Source of the DNA: Clostridiales bacterium
GTDB lineage: Bacteria; Bacillota; Clostridia; Lachnospirales; Lachnospiraceae
DNA length: 64,000 nt
Direction: 5' to 3'
Assembly: GCA_021204045.1 (NCBI GenBank)
Contig: JAJQAA010000016.1
Location: forward strand, 1 to 64,000
Below the pieces are notes generated by a model. It had not been told where the DNA came from and did no database searches. It saw only the letters and a list, made by a program, of their open reading frames with translations. This document shows, one piece after another, positions 24,721-33,307 of the stretch. Made by a program: the position numbers and the translations under genes. Within the stretch, counting starts at the first letter, position 1; each line of letters starts with the position of its first letter.

Positions 24721-25671
24721 TTACGGCTGACACAAATGGCAGGCGACAAAATGTCCCGGCTTCACTTCATCCAAAACCGGCTCCGATTTGCCCTGGCATT
24801 TACCTGCGTAACATCGTTTGCAAAATCTGCATTCATTTTTCATGTTTATCGGAGAAGTGATTTCCCCCTTTAATATAATCCGTTCCGTTTTATGATCCAA
24901 ATCCGGTATGGGAATTGCCGACAGCAACGCTTTTGTATAGGGATGCATGGGATTTGCAAACAACTCCTCAGAAGGCGCTTTTTCAACGATCCTCCCCAGA
25001 TACATCACCGCGATTTCATCAGAAAAATGATTTACTACTGACAGATCATGAGTGATAAAAATAAAGGTCAGCTGCATTTCTTTTTGGAGAGTTTTTAATA
25101 GGTTAATAATCTGCGCCTGAATCGAGACGTCCAATGCCGAAACCGGCTCATCGCATACAACAAAGCTGGGATTCAGCGCCAGAACCCGCGCAATTCCAAT
25201 ACGCTGCCTCCGCCCACCATCCAGTTCGTGGGGATAAGCATTGATCAGGCGCTCCGCAAGGCCAACTCTTTCCATCAGTTCCTGAACCCGGGACTGGACG
25301 TCTTCCTTTTTATTGTAAAGCTTATGCAGAAAAATTGGTTCTGCAATGGTCTGGTACACAGTTTTTCGCGGATCCAGAGAAGAATACGGATCCTGAAAAA
25401 TGATCTGCATCCTTTGCCGCAGCGTCTGTAACTCACGGGGCTTCATCCTTGTGATGTCTTTTCCTTCAAACAATACCTGGCCGGAGCTCGGCTCAATCAG
25501 CCTGAGAACTGCGCGTCCCAGCGTAGATTTACCACATCCTGACTCTCCCACGACGCCCAAGGTTTTTCCTCTCTCGATAGAAAATGACACCTTATCTACA
25601 GCATGTAGAAGCCCTTTTGGTGTTTTATAGTATTTGCACAAATCTTTGACCTCAAGAATTGTCTCGCCCAT
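24721..25671 (-). CDS. oppF: Opp/Dpp ABC transporter ATP-binding protein (cassette 2)
   Basis: ATPase subunit of 316 aa, the same length as its cassette 1 counterpart. Walker [10 protein letters not shown], signature HELDGGRRQRIG (again lacking the usual serine of SGGQ) and Walker [13 protein letters not shown] are present. The C-terminal extension has cysteines in CRFCKRCYAGKC. The start at 25671 (AAGGAG upstream) lies inside the oppD gene, an overlap of 20 bases. It powers the second importer together with OppD. Confidence 0.93.
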   Translation of the reverse strand: MGETILEVKDLCKYYKTPKGLLHAVDKVSFSIERGKTLGVVGESGCGKSTLGRAVLRLIEPSSGQVLFEGKDITRMKPRELQTLRQRMQIIFQDPYSSLDPRKTVYQTIAEPIFLHKLYNKKEDVQSRVQELMERVGLAERLINAYPHELDGGRRQRIGIARVLALNPSFVVCDEPVSALDVSIQAQIINLLKTLQKEMQLTFIFITHDLSVVNHFSDEIAVMYLGRIVEKAPSEELFANPMHPYTKALLSAIPIPDLDHKTERIILKGEITSPINMKNECRFCKRCYAGKCQGKSEPVLDEVKPGHFVACHLCQP

Positions 25672-26677
25672 GGTACTTCTCCTTATTCCGTTCCAGCACA
25701 AAACCCGGTTCTTCATATCTCAGGCACGCCACACTATGGGTAGTGGTTTTTTCAACCAGTTGGGGCCTTTCCTTCATACACCGTTCAACGCAATATCCAC
25801 ATCGCTCCGCGAATGCACATCCTTCCGGAAGATTGGTTGGATCGGGCATCAGCCCCGGGATCGGTTTAAGCATTTCACATCGATTGTGTATGTTTGGCAA
25901 GGAATTAAATAATCCCTCTGTATATGGATGCCTGGTATCACGAAATATATCCTCAAGCGTCCCTTTTTCTACAATTCGACCCGCATACATTACGGCAACC
26001 TCGTCACAAATTTCCGCCACAATGCCCAAATCATGCGTAATCATCACAATTGACGTTCCTAATTTATTTCGTAATTCCTTCATCAGCTCTAAAACCTGCG
26101 CCTGGATCGTCACATCCAGTGCCGTGGTTGGCTCATCCGCGATCAGCAGTTTGGGGTTGCAGGCCAAAGCTATCGCAATTACAACCCTCTGCTTCATCCC
26201 GCCGGAAAATTGATGCGGATAGTTATGGATTCTCTCTCTCGGGATTCCCACCATCTCCAGCATCTGCTCCGCGCGCTTGTATGCTTCCGGTTTTGTGCAA
26301 CGCTCATGGACTTCGATACATTCCGCTATCTGTTCCCCTACCGTGAGGACCGGGTTCAGAACGGTCATGGGATCCTGAAAAATCATGGATACCTCATTGC
26401 CGCGTATATGCTCCAGCTCGGCCTTGGAAGCCTGATAGACGTCTGTTCCATCAACGATGACCGTTCCGCCCATAATATGGCCAGGCGGTTCGGGAATCAA
26501 ATGCAATACCGCCAGCGCCATCGTTGTCTTGCCTGCCCCGGTTTCACCCACCAGCCCAATTGTTTTCCCGTGTTCCAAACGAATCGAAAGGTCGCTGACA
26601 GCCTCTGTGACCTCACCCTCCACCCGGTAACAAACAGAAAGATGAGAAATATCCAATACATACTTCGTCTTGTCCAT
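25652..26677 (-). CDS. oppD: Opp/Dpp ABC transporter ATP-binding protein (cassette 2)
   Basis: ATPase subunit of 341 aa with Walker A GETGAGKTT, canonical signature HQFSGGMKQRVV, Walker [13 protein letters not shown] and the oligopeptide C-terminal domain GCAFAERCGYCVERC. AGGGAG precedes the ATG. It lies 11 bases after oppC and overlaps oppF. Compared with cassette 1 the gene order and motifs are the same, so the cassettes look like an old duplication or two related acquisitions. Confidence 0.95.
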   Translation of the reverse strand: MDKTKYVLDISHLSVCYRVEGEVTEAVSDLSIRLEHGKTIGLVGETGAGKTTMALAVLHLIPEPPGHIMGGTVIVDGTDVYQASKAELEHIRGNEVSMIFQDPMTVLNPVLTVGEQIAECIEVHERCTKPEAYKRAEQMLEMVGIPRERIHNYPHQFSGGMKQRVVIAIALACNPKLLIADEPTTALDVTIQAQVLELMKELRNKLGTSIVMITHDLGIVAEICDEVAVMYAGRIVEKGTLEDIFRDTRHPYTEGLFNSLPNIHNRCEMLKPIPGLMPDPTNLPEGCAFAERCGYCVERCMKERPQLVEKTTTHSVACLRYEEPGFVLERNKEKYHGRDNS

Positions 26678-26688
26678 ACCATTTCTCC

Positions 26689-27594
26689 CTATTGCTTCAG
26701 CTTCGGATCCATGGCATCCCTCAGCCCATCTCCGAGCAGATTAAAAGCAATTACAGTAATCATAATCGTTAATCCCGGAAATATTGTCAAATAGCTGTAA
26801 TCTCTGAGATAAGAGCGGCCTTCCGACAATAATGAACCCCATTCCGGTATCGGCGCAGGAACACCAAGCCCCAGATAGCTTAACGCGGCCGCTGAGATAA
26901 TAGCCGATCCGATACGCAGAGTCGTCTGGACGATTATCGGCGACAGACAATTTGGAATAATATGTTTAAACAAAATCTCCCGATTTGGCATTCCGATTGC
27001 GCGGGCTGATTCTACAAAATCCTGGTTTCTCACAGAGAGCACGGCAGCTCTTGTAACTCTCGCAAACGTAGGGACCGATGCAACGCCTACCGCAATCATC
27101 AGACTGACTGTCCCCGTTCCCATAACAGCGATCAGGGCAATTGCCAGCATAATTCCCGGGAGGGCTCCCAGAATATCCATGCCCCGCATAATAATGCTTT
27201 CCGCCACACCGCCAAAATATCCTGCGACCGCGCCAAACACCATGCCAATCGATAACGCTACCAGCACCGCGACCGCGCCTACCGGCAAGGATGCGCGCGT
27301 ACCATATACAACCCGCGCAAACAGATCTCTTCCCAGGTTATCTGTACCAAACCAATGTTCCGCGCAGGGTTTTATAAGACGCTGCGTCACATCCTGCCCA
27401 ATTACTTCTGTTTCATAATCAAATATGACCGGTGACAATATGGCGCACATAATCAATAGCAAAATGATGATGCCGCCGATCATCGCTCCCTTATTTTTGC
27501 GGAAGCGGATCCACACATCCTGCACCATACTCCTTTTTTTGTGTGGTTTTCGAACAGAGCCTTTTTCATCCATTGTTTTATCCAATCGCCTCAT
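26689..27594 (-). CDS. oppC: Opp/Dpp ABC transporter permease (cassette 2)
   Basis: Membrane permease of 301 aa. A charged N-terminal tail of about 40 residues leads into the first helix, and the EAA motif reads ESARAIGMPNREILFKHIIPNCLSP. The C-terminus GDGLRDAMDPKLKQ is typical. The ATG at 27594 shares one base with the oppB stop (TGATG). A TTG just before it and an ATG at 27573 are alternatives. No strong ribosome site is visible, so re-initiation from oppB is likely. Confidence 0.93.
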   Translation of the reverse strand: MRRLDKTMDEKGSVRKPHKKRSMVQDVWIRFRKNKGAMIGGIIILLLIMCAILSPVIFDYETEVIGQDVTQRLIKPCAEHWFGTDNLGRDLFARVVYGTRASLPVGAVAVLVALSIGMVFGAVAGYFGGVAESIIMRGMDILGALPGIMLAIALIAVMGTGTVSLMIAVGVASVPTFARVTRAAVLSVRNQDFVESARAIGMPNREILFKHIIPNCLSPIIVQTTLRIGSAIISAAALSYLGLGVPAPIPEWGSLLSEGRSYLRDYSYLTIFPGLTIMITVIAFNLLGDGLRDAMDPKLKQ

Positions 27595-28526
27595 CAATCT
27601 TTACTATACTGAGCCTTGATACGTGGATCCACAAACGCATACAGAATGTCCACCAACAGCAACACCAGGCTGGACAAGATTGCTGTCATGATAATAAATC
27701 CTGTCACGACCTGAACGTCCTGCGATTTAATCGCGTCGACAACCATACGCCCAACACCCGGCCACGAAAACACACTTTCCGTAACGACAGCCCCTCCCAG
27801 GGAGGCAGTAAACTGAATCCCGGATATTGTAATGATCGGAATCAGCGCATTTCTTACCGCATGTTTGCGGATCACTACCTTTTCCCCCAGTCCTTTCGCA
27901 CGCGCCAGCATCAGGTAATCCTGGCGAATCACGTCAAGCATGGACGATCTCGTTGTCCTCATAACAATCGCCATATGACCCGTCCCCACTGTAACAGCCG
28001 GAAGGACAACGTCCTTCCAGCTGCTGAAACCGCCAGAGGCAAACCATCCCAGCTTCAGTGAAAAAGCGATAATCAGCATCAACCCAACCCAGAAATTGGG
28101 AGCCGCCAGGCCTACCATTGCTACAATTGATACAAGATTATCACGCAATGTGCCATGCCGCAAAGCCGCATAAATCCCAATCGGTATTGAAAAAAGGGTT
28201 GCTACTACCATTGCAGCGAAGGCAAGAAGGAACGTGGCGGGAAGCCTTGACAGATAAAGCTCCATCACCGGTTTTCCATATTTAATGGACTGCCCCAGGT
28301 CTCCATGACACAAATCTCTCATATAACGTCCATAGCGGACAATCATCGGATCCGCAAAGCCATATTCTTCCACTACTGCCTCGTACTCTTCTTCTGTATA
28401 TTCCGGCCCCAGGATTTCAAGCGCCGGATCGCCGGGAGCGCAGTCCATAATCGCATAGATCATAAACGAAACGCCTATAATAACAAAAACCATCATTCCC
28501 AGCCGTTTCAAGACATACTGATACAT
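27594..28526 (-). CDS. oppB: Opp/Dpp ABC transporter permease (cassette 2)
   Basis: Membrane permease of 310 aa starting MYQYVLKRLGMMVFVIIGVS, the usual OppB start, followed by CAPGDPAL, a long external loop and the EAA motif MLARAKGLGEKVVIRKHAVRNALIP. AGAGG lies before the ATG. It sits 24 bases after the binding-protein gene. Together with OppC it forms the channel of the second importer. Confidence 0.95.
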   Translation of the reverse strand: MYQYVLKRLGMMVFVIIGVSFMIYAIMDCAPGDPALEILGPEYTEEEYEAVVEEYGFADPMIVRYGRYMRDLCHGDLGQSIKYGKPVMELYLSRLPATFLLAFAAMVVATLFSIPIGIYAALRHGTLRDNLVSIVAMVGLAAPNFWVGLMLIIAFSLKLGWFASGGFSSWKDVVLPAVTVGTGHMAIVMRTTRSSMLDVIRQDYLMLARAKGLGEKVVIRKHAVRNALIPIITISGIQFTASLGGAVVTESVFSWPGVGRMVVDAIKSQDVQVVTGFIIMTAILSSLVLLLVDILYAFVDPRIKAQYSKD

Positions 28527-28550
28527 ACTTACCTCTTTTTTCCTGCTTGA

Positions 28551-30164
28551 TTAGCGCTCGACCTTCAGATAAGTAAATTCATGTTTTCCGTTCATGTAAT
28601 ACACAGCTCCGGAAGCTTTCGCATTTTGCCCGATCAGGTTATGGGAAATATACAGAGGCAGGGTCGCCGCTGTATCCATCACATCTTCCGATATCTTTTC
28701 ACATATTTCCACCAGTTTTTCTGAATCAGTTTCAACAACTGCTCTGTCAATCATTGCATCCATCTCCGGTCCGCCTATTTGCATATAATTCGCAAATCCA
28801 TCAGAACGATAGCTGTTTTTTAATCCGGTACAAGTATCTGTCCAGTTATAGATATGGATCACTGTATCAAAAGTCCCGGCCTGGCGGTAATCTTTAAATA
28901 ATGTGCTGTCATTCGTCGATGTTGTAAAAGTAACTCCCACTTTTGCCCATTGTTGTTGTAAAATCTCAAAAATAGATTTGTATTTATTCTCATAGATTGC
29001 TGATAATTCCAGTCCATCCCCATAACCTGCTTCCTCAAGAAGCGCCTTGGCTTTTTCTACATCGTACTCATACTCTGTAACCGAATCACTGTAGCCATAA
29101 AGTGACGGGGGAACTGCCTGATTTGTCACTTCCCCACTTGCATCCAAACCCATCATCAGTTCTTCTTTATTCGTTGCGTGCTGCAGTGCCTGGCGGACCC
29201 GGATATCCTGCAATGGTTCGTTATATCCATTTAAGTTCATATCAAGTTTAATTTCTGTAGTCGTACTAATTTCCACCAAATCCAAATTGGGATCCTCATC
29301 TACAAAACCAGAATCCACTGTGGAAACGTCCAGGCATACATCAATCTCTCCCGTCTGCAGGGCAATCACACGGGCAGAATTCTCTGTCATTTTACGAAAT
29401 TCCAGTTCTTTTGTGACAGGTCTTTCTCCCCAATAATACTCATTCTGGATATACTTAGCATATTGATCTGCTACCAGTTCATTGAGCACCCATGCGCCTG
29501 TTCCTAATGCAGCGCCCTCATCCCCCATTGTCTCAATATTTTCTTTACTCAAAATTGACAAGTGGTTGTTTGCCATACACGACGTAAATGTGTTATCCGG
29601 CGCTTTCAGCGTAATGACAACCGTATGTTCATCCGGGCATTCCATTGATTCAATACTTTTTACCCTTGATGATACGGAAGAAAAATCCTTTGCTCTCTCA
29701 AAAGTATATACAACATCCTGCGATGTACATGCCACCCCATTTGAAAATGTCGCATCCGGCCTCAGGTTAAATGTATAGGTTATTCCGTCGTCGCTGACCG
29801 AATAGCTCTCACACAAACGTGGTTCATAAGCTTTTGAATCCTCGTTATACATGAGAAGCGTATCGTGTGTCAACGCATAAGACATTTTTGATTCAGCATC
29901 CGATGTTGTCATCGGATCTGATTTTGAAACCAGTACTGCAGAGGCCACGACCGCTTTGTCCTTATATTCAACATTTTCAATTTCAGCGGTATTCTCTCCC
30001 GTAACTTCCTCCCCGGCCTTTTCCTCTACAGCTGTCTGGACTTCTGTGACCCCAGAACTTCCGGCAGATGTTCCAGTACCGCTGGAACTGCCACAGCCAG
30101 TTAAGCCAGCTACTGTTACCATCGCCAACGTGAAAGCACACCATCTCATTTTTAACTTTGTCAT
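28551..30164 (-). CDS. peptide/solute-binding lipoprotein, SBP family 5 (cassette 2)
   Basis: Extracytoplasmic receptor of 537 aa. The signal peptide MTKLKMRWCAFTLAMVTVAG leads to the lipobox LTGC, a Ser/Gly/Thr and Glu-rich linker and the family 5 domain (YEPRLCESYSVSDDGITYTFNLR, ALGTGAWVLNE, VRQALQHATNKEEL). It is clearly different from the cassette 1 receptor, so a different ligand is likely. The ATG at 30164 follows AGAGGGG. The ATG at 30215 falls within the operator and is rejected. It is the first gene of a six-gene operon with oppBCDF and an M20 hydrolase. Confidence 0.92.
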   Translation of the reverse strand: MTKLKMRWCAFTLAMVTVAGLTGCGSSSGTGTSAGSSGVTEVQTAVEEKAGEEVTGENTAEIENVEYKDKAVVASAVLVSKSDPMTTSDAESKMSYALTHDTLLMYNEDSKAYEPRLCESYSVSDDGITYTFNLRPDATFSNGVACTSQDVVYTFERAKDFSSVSSRVKSIESMECPDEHTVVITLKAPDNTFTSCMANNHLSILSKENIETMGDEGAALGTGAWVLNELVADQYAKYIQNEYYWGERPVTKELEFRKMTENSARVIALQTGEIDVCLDVSTVDSGFVDEDPNLDLVEISTTTEIKLDMNLNGYNEPLQDIRVRQALQHATNKEELMMGLDASGEVTNQAVPPSLYGYSDSVTEYEYDVEKAKALLEEAGYGDGLELSAIYENKYKSIFEILQQQWAKVGVTFTTSTNDSTLFKDYRQAGTFDTVIHIYNWTDTCTGLKNSYRSDGFANYMQIGGPEMDAMIDRAVVETDSEKLVEICEKISEDVMDTAATLPLYISHNLIGQNAKASGAVYYMNGKHEFTYLKVER

Positions 30165-30190
30165 AACGTCCCCTCTCTTTGCTTTTCTAT

Positions 30191-30216
30191 AATATTGAAT
30201 ATTATTATTCAACATT
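30191..30216 (-). promoter_or_regulatory. predicted GntR operator, site 3
   Basis: Element with left half AATATTGAAT and right half TTCAACATT. The right nine bases are identical to site 1. It begins five bases downstream of the TATAAT of the cassette 2 promoter, over the start point. Confidence 0.7.
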
Positions 30217-30220
30217 GTTT

Positions 30221-30249
30221 ATTATACAATAAAGTCAACAACATGTCCA
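30221..30249 (-). promoter_or_regulatory. promoter of Opp cassette 2
   Basis: Minus-strand TGGACA (30244-30249), 17-base spacer and perfect TATAAT (30221-30226). Site 3 lies directly downstream, suggesting repression by blocking RNA polymerase. Confidence 0.78.
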
Positions 30250-30357
30250 CTTAATTTTATTCACAATTTATATTATTTTTTATTTAACAGTTTTGCCGGC
30301 TCAAATATTACGTTTTTTCACCTTCAAATTTTCTTATATGTTATTCATCATTCATTT

Positions 30358-30383
30358 TATGCTCAATATTATTATTAAACATC
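30358..30383 (+). promoter_or_regulatory. predicted GntR operator, site 4
   Basis: Element TATGCTCAAT with right half TTAAACATC, matching the shared pattern best in its right half (TTMAACAT). It is 137 bases upstream of the gntR start and may mediate autoregulation or looping to site 3. Confidence 0.5.
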
Positions 30384-30519
30384 AAAATTGCTATCAACGA
30401 CTATTTATTGTTGATTTTTTTTTTTTGTTATGATAAAATTAATGTGACAACCAGTTCTTTCCTTAATCAATGAAAGTTCATGGCTGGAGCACATCTATTT
30501 TTAATCAAAGGGGAAAGTT

Positions 30520-31167
30520 ATGCCGCCAAAAGGAAAAGCCATTACTATTTATGAGACCTTGAAAAAGCAAATCATTTCCGGTACGCCAATCTCTGAACAC
30601 GGCCTCACACAGGGCCGGATTGCCGAACAATTTGGCATCAGTCGCAATACAGCCAAAAAGGTATTATTAATGTTGCAAAATGACGGACTGTTAAATGCAG
30701 AAAATTCCAAAAGTGCAACTTTATACAGCTATTCTCTCGACGAAGTTTTATCTTTGCAGGATCTGCGGGCGGTCCTGGAAGGTTACATTGTCTCAAATGC
30801 GACTTTACTTATCACAAAAAAACAATTATCCGAAATGGAAAAAATTCTAAAAAAAATGGATGAACACATAGAAAACAGACGCCTCATGGATTACATTAAC
30901 TGTAACGAAAAATTTCATGCTATTATCAAACAAGCCTGCAATAATCCGGTCGCCTTGAAAATGTTGGAACAGCTGACAAACCAGCTGCGGAAATACGGAC
31001 GTAAAACCATCCTTATTCCCGGTCGAGATCGCGCTTCTCTGCAGGAACATCATGAAATCTTAGAAGCTTTAAAAGCCAGGGAACCTGACTTGGCCTCCGA
31101 AAAAATGCAATTGCATATCCACAACCTTAGAGATACCTTTAAAAACAATGCTGAACTTCTAATGTAG
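30520..31167 (+). CDS. GntR family transcriptional regulator (FCD-type)
   Basis: DNA-binding protein of 215 aa. Residues 1-70 form the GntR winged helix (ETLKKQIISGTPISEHGLTQ, then AEQFGISRNTAKKVLLMLQNDG). The rest is an all-helical effector domain of the FCD type, with the candidate metal ligand in EKFHAIIKQA and histidines in EHHEILEAL and LHIHNL. FCD regulators usually sense organic acids. GGGG lies before the ATG. It reads away from cassette 2, and four similar operator-like elements in the window, three over promoters, make it the probable regulator of both Opp operons and the M20 pair. Repressor action is inferred from operator position. Confidence 0.9.
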   Translation: MPPKGKAITIYETLKKQIISGTPISEHGLTQGRIAEQFGISRNTAKKVLLMLQNDGLLNAENSKSATLYSYSLDEVLSLQDLRAVLEGYIVSNATLLITKKQLSEMEKILKKMDEHIENRRLMDYINCNEKFHAIIKQACNNPVALKMLEQLTNQLRKYGRKTILIPGRDRASLQEHHEILEALKAREPDLASEKMQLHIHNLRDTFKNNAELLM

Positions 31168-31197
31168 CCGCATCGGCATCGTTAGCCGATCTTAGCT

Positions 31198-31259
31198 CAA
31201 AAATAGCCTTCGATCAGATATTCATCCCACTCGGAGACGAGTATCTGATCGAAGGCTAT
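31198..31259 (-). terminator. long hairpin terminator of purEMND
   Basis: A perfect 18-bp inverted repeat (31203-31220 with 31242-31259) encloses a 21-nt loop that can form a small inner stem ACTC/GAGT. Read on the minus strand it is followed by TTTTTG, so it ends the purine operon. On the plus strand it lacks a T-tract. A small ATCGGC/GCCGAT hairpin at 31172-31190 may serve gntR. Confidence 0.75.
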
Positions 31260-31343
31260 GCTGTTAATCCTGATTGATTTATCTACATTCATTTGCTGTG
31301 GTAGTATAAATACTTCTCTACCACAATATCCTGTCCGCGACTC

Positions 31344-32618
31344 TCACGCCTCGTCGATCGCCTTCCCGATATCGTGTCTCATATATTTGTTGCCAAATGT
31401 GACCCACTCGGTCGCCGCATAGGCGTTCGCGCGCGCGGTTTTCAGATCCGCGCCGGTCGCAGTCACACCGAGGACGCGGCCGCCGTTGGTGATGATATTG
31501 CCGTCGACGTCGAATTTGCTTCCGGCGTGGAACACATAATAGCCGTCAGCGTCCTTAAACTTCTCCAGACCGCTGATCACAAAGCCCTTCTCATAGTGTT
31601 CCGGATAACCGTCCGAGGCCAATACCACGCAGACCGCTGCGTTGTCCTCAAATTCGAGCTCGATCTGGTCGAGCGTGCCGTCGATGCAGGCTTCAAAAAC
31701 GTCGATGATATCGTTTTTCATGCGCGGCAGCACCACCTGCGTCTCCGGATCGCCGAAGCGGGCATTGTACTCGAGCACCTTCGGGCCGCCCGCGGTCAGC
31801 ATCAGACCAAAAAAGATCACGCCCTTGAACTCACGGCCCTCGGCGCGCATCGCGTCCACGGTCGGCTGGTAAATGTGCTCTCGGCAGAACGCGTCGATCT
31901 CCTCCGTGTAAAACGGGCTCGGAGAAAAGGTACCCATGCCGCCGGTATTCAGACCCTGGTCGCCATCCTTCGCGCGCTTGTGATCCTGCGCGGAGGTCAT
32001 GATGCGAATCGTCTTCCCATCCACAAAGGAAAGCACCGACACTTCGCGGCCGGTCATGAATTCCTCGACCACAATGCGGTTGCCCGCGTCGCCAAACTGC
32101 TTGTCCAGCATCAGCGTCTGCACGCCGGCCTTTGCCTCCTCCAGGGTATTACAGATCAGCACGCCCTTGCCCAGAGCGAGACCGTCGGCCTTGAGCACGA
32201 TCGGCATCGGCGCGCTTTCCAGATAGGCGAGCGCCGCCTCGGCGGAATCGAACGTCTCGTACGCGGCGGTCGGAATCCCATACTTTTTCATCAGATCCTT
32301 TGAGAACGCTTTAGAGCCCTCCAGGATCGCCGCATTCGCACGAGGCCCGAAGGCGCGCAGCCCGGCCGCCTCAAACGCGTCCACCGCCCCGGCTGCCAAC
32401 GGATCATCCGGAGCCACGACCGTCAGGTCGATCTCTTTTTCCCTGGCAAACGCCACCAGCTTATCAAACTCCATGACGCCGATATTCACGCACTCGGCTA
32501 CTTCCGCGATCCCGGCGTTGCCCGGAGCGCAGTAAAGTTTCTCCACCCTAGGGCTCTGAGCCGCTTTCCAGGCGATGGCATGCTCACGACCTCCACCGCC
32601 GACAATCAATACCTTCAT
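31344..32618 (-). CDS. purD: phosphoribosylamine-glycine ligase
   Basis: GAR synthetase of 424 aa, second step of purine synthesis (phosphoribosylamine + glycine + ATP). An ATP-grasp enzyme: VLIVGGGGREHAIAWK at the N-terminus, the ATP-binding KADGLALGKGVLIC near residue 145, GMGTFSPSPF and the metal region EYNARFGDPETQVVLPR near 285. Length fits the family. GGGGAGGG precedes the ATG. It is the last gene of the purE-M-N-D series and ends before the long hairpin terminator. Confidence 0.97.
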   Translation of the reverse strand: MKVLIVGGGGREHAIAWKAAQSPRVEKLYCAPGNAGIAEVAECVNIGVMEFDKLVAFAREKEIDLTVVAPDDPLAAGAVDAFEAAGLRAFGPRANAAILEGSKAFSKDLMKKYGIPTAAYETFDSAEAALAYLESAPMPIVLKADGLALGKGVLICNTLEEAKAGVQTLMLDKQFGDAGNRIVVEEFMTGREVSVLSFVDGKTIRIMTSAQDHKRAKDGDQGLNTGGMGTFSPSPFYTEEIDAFCREHIYQPTVDAMRAEGREFKGVIFFGLMLTAGGPKVLEYNARFGDPETQVVLPRMKNDIIDVFEACIDGTLDQIELEFEDNAAVCVVLASDGYPEHYEKGFVISGLEKFKDADGYYVFHAGSKFDVDGNIITNGGRVLGVTATGADLKTARANAYAATEWVTFGNKYMRHDIGKAIDEA

Positions 32619-32635
32619 TTTGCTACCCTCCCCGC

Positions 32636-33307
32636 TTATTTCACTTTTCCGTTTGCGATCATGTCAATCGCCCGCGGCAGAATCACCCACTCCGCCTCTT
32701 CCATCACGCGCCGCTGTAAAATCTCCGGCGTGTCACCATCCTGCACCTCTACTGCCTTCTGCAGAATGATCGGTCCGGTATCCATGCCGCTGTCCACAAA
32801 ATGAACGGTCGCCCCGGTCACCTTCACACCGCGCGCCAGCGCCGCCTCATGCACCCGCAGCCCATAATAACCGACACCGCAAAACGACGGGATCAATGAC
32901 GGGTGAATATTGATGATCCGGCGCTCGTATTTCTTCACCAGCGCCTCCGGGATCTTCACCAGAAAACCCGCGAGCACGATCAGATCCAGTTCATACTCAT
33001 CCACCTTGGAAAGCAATGCCGCGTTGAACGCCTCACGGTTCGGAAAATCTTTTGGCGAGAGACAGACTGCCTCGACGCCGTGCTTTCGCGCTCGCTCCAG
33101 CGCGTAGGCGCCGGGATTGTTGCTGATCACAACCGCCACCTCGGCATTTGTGATCGCGCCAGCCTTTGCCGCGCCATTGTTTTCTCCCGCATCCGTTTCC
33201 GCACCGTTCCCGGCGTCCGCGATAATTTTCTTTCCAGCCTCTATCGCGTCGAGAATCGCCTGCAGGTTTGTACCGCCGCCCGATACCATCACGCCGACTC
33301 TCAGCAT
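32636..33307 (-). CDS. purN: phosphoribosylglycinamide formyltransferase
   Basis: GAR transformylase of 223 aa, folate-dependent third step of purine synthesis. VGVMVSGGGTNLQAIL starts the fold, with VVISNNPGAYALERA, FLVKIPEALV, the active-site IINIHPSLIPSFCG and the catalytic Asp of VDSGMDTGPII. It is longer than most PurN proteins because of a Gly/Ala/Asn/Glu-rich insertion at about residues 31-52 (ADAGNGAETDAGENNGAAKA) between the first helix and second strand. It overlaps purM by 7 bases. Confidence 0.96.
   Translation of the reverse strand: MLRVGVMVSGGGTNLQAILDAIEAGKKIIADAGNGAETDAGENNGAAKAGAITNAEVAVVISNNPGAYALERARKHGVEAVCLSPKDFPNREAFNAALLSKVDEYELDLIVLAGFLVKIPEALVKKYERRIINIHPSLIPSFCGVGYYGLRVHEAALARGVKVTGATVHFVDSGMDTGPIILQKAVEVQDGDTPEILQRRVMEEAEWVILPRAIDMIANGKVK

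Larger units (their letters stand above)
30165..30519. other. AT-rich divergent regulatory region between cassette 2 and gntR
   Basis: No gene. It holds the cassette 2 promoter and operator 3, operator 4, an inverted repeat ATCAAC/GTTGAT at 30393-30415, a run of 12 T at 30415-30426 and a possible gntR -10 (TATGAT, 30429-30434) without a good -35. The stretch is extremely AT-rich. Confidence 0.65.
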
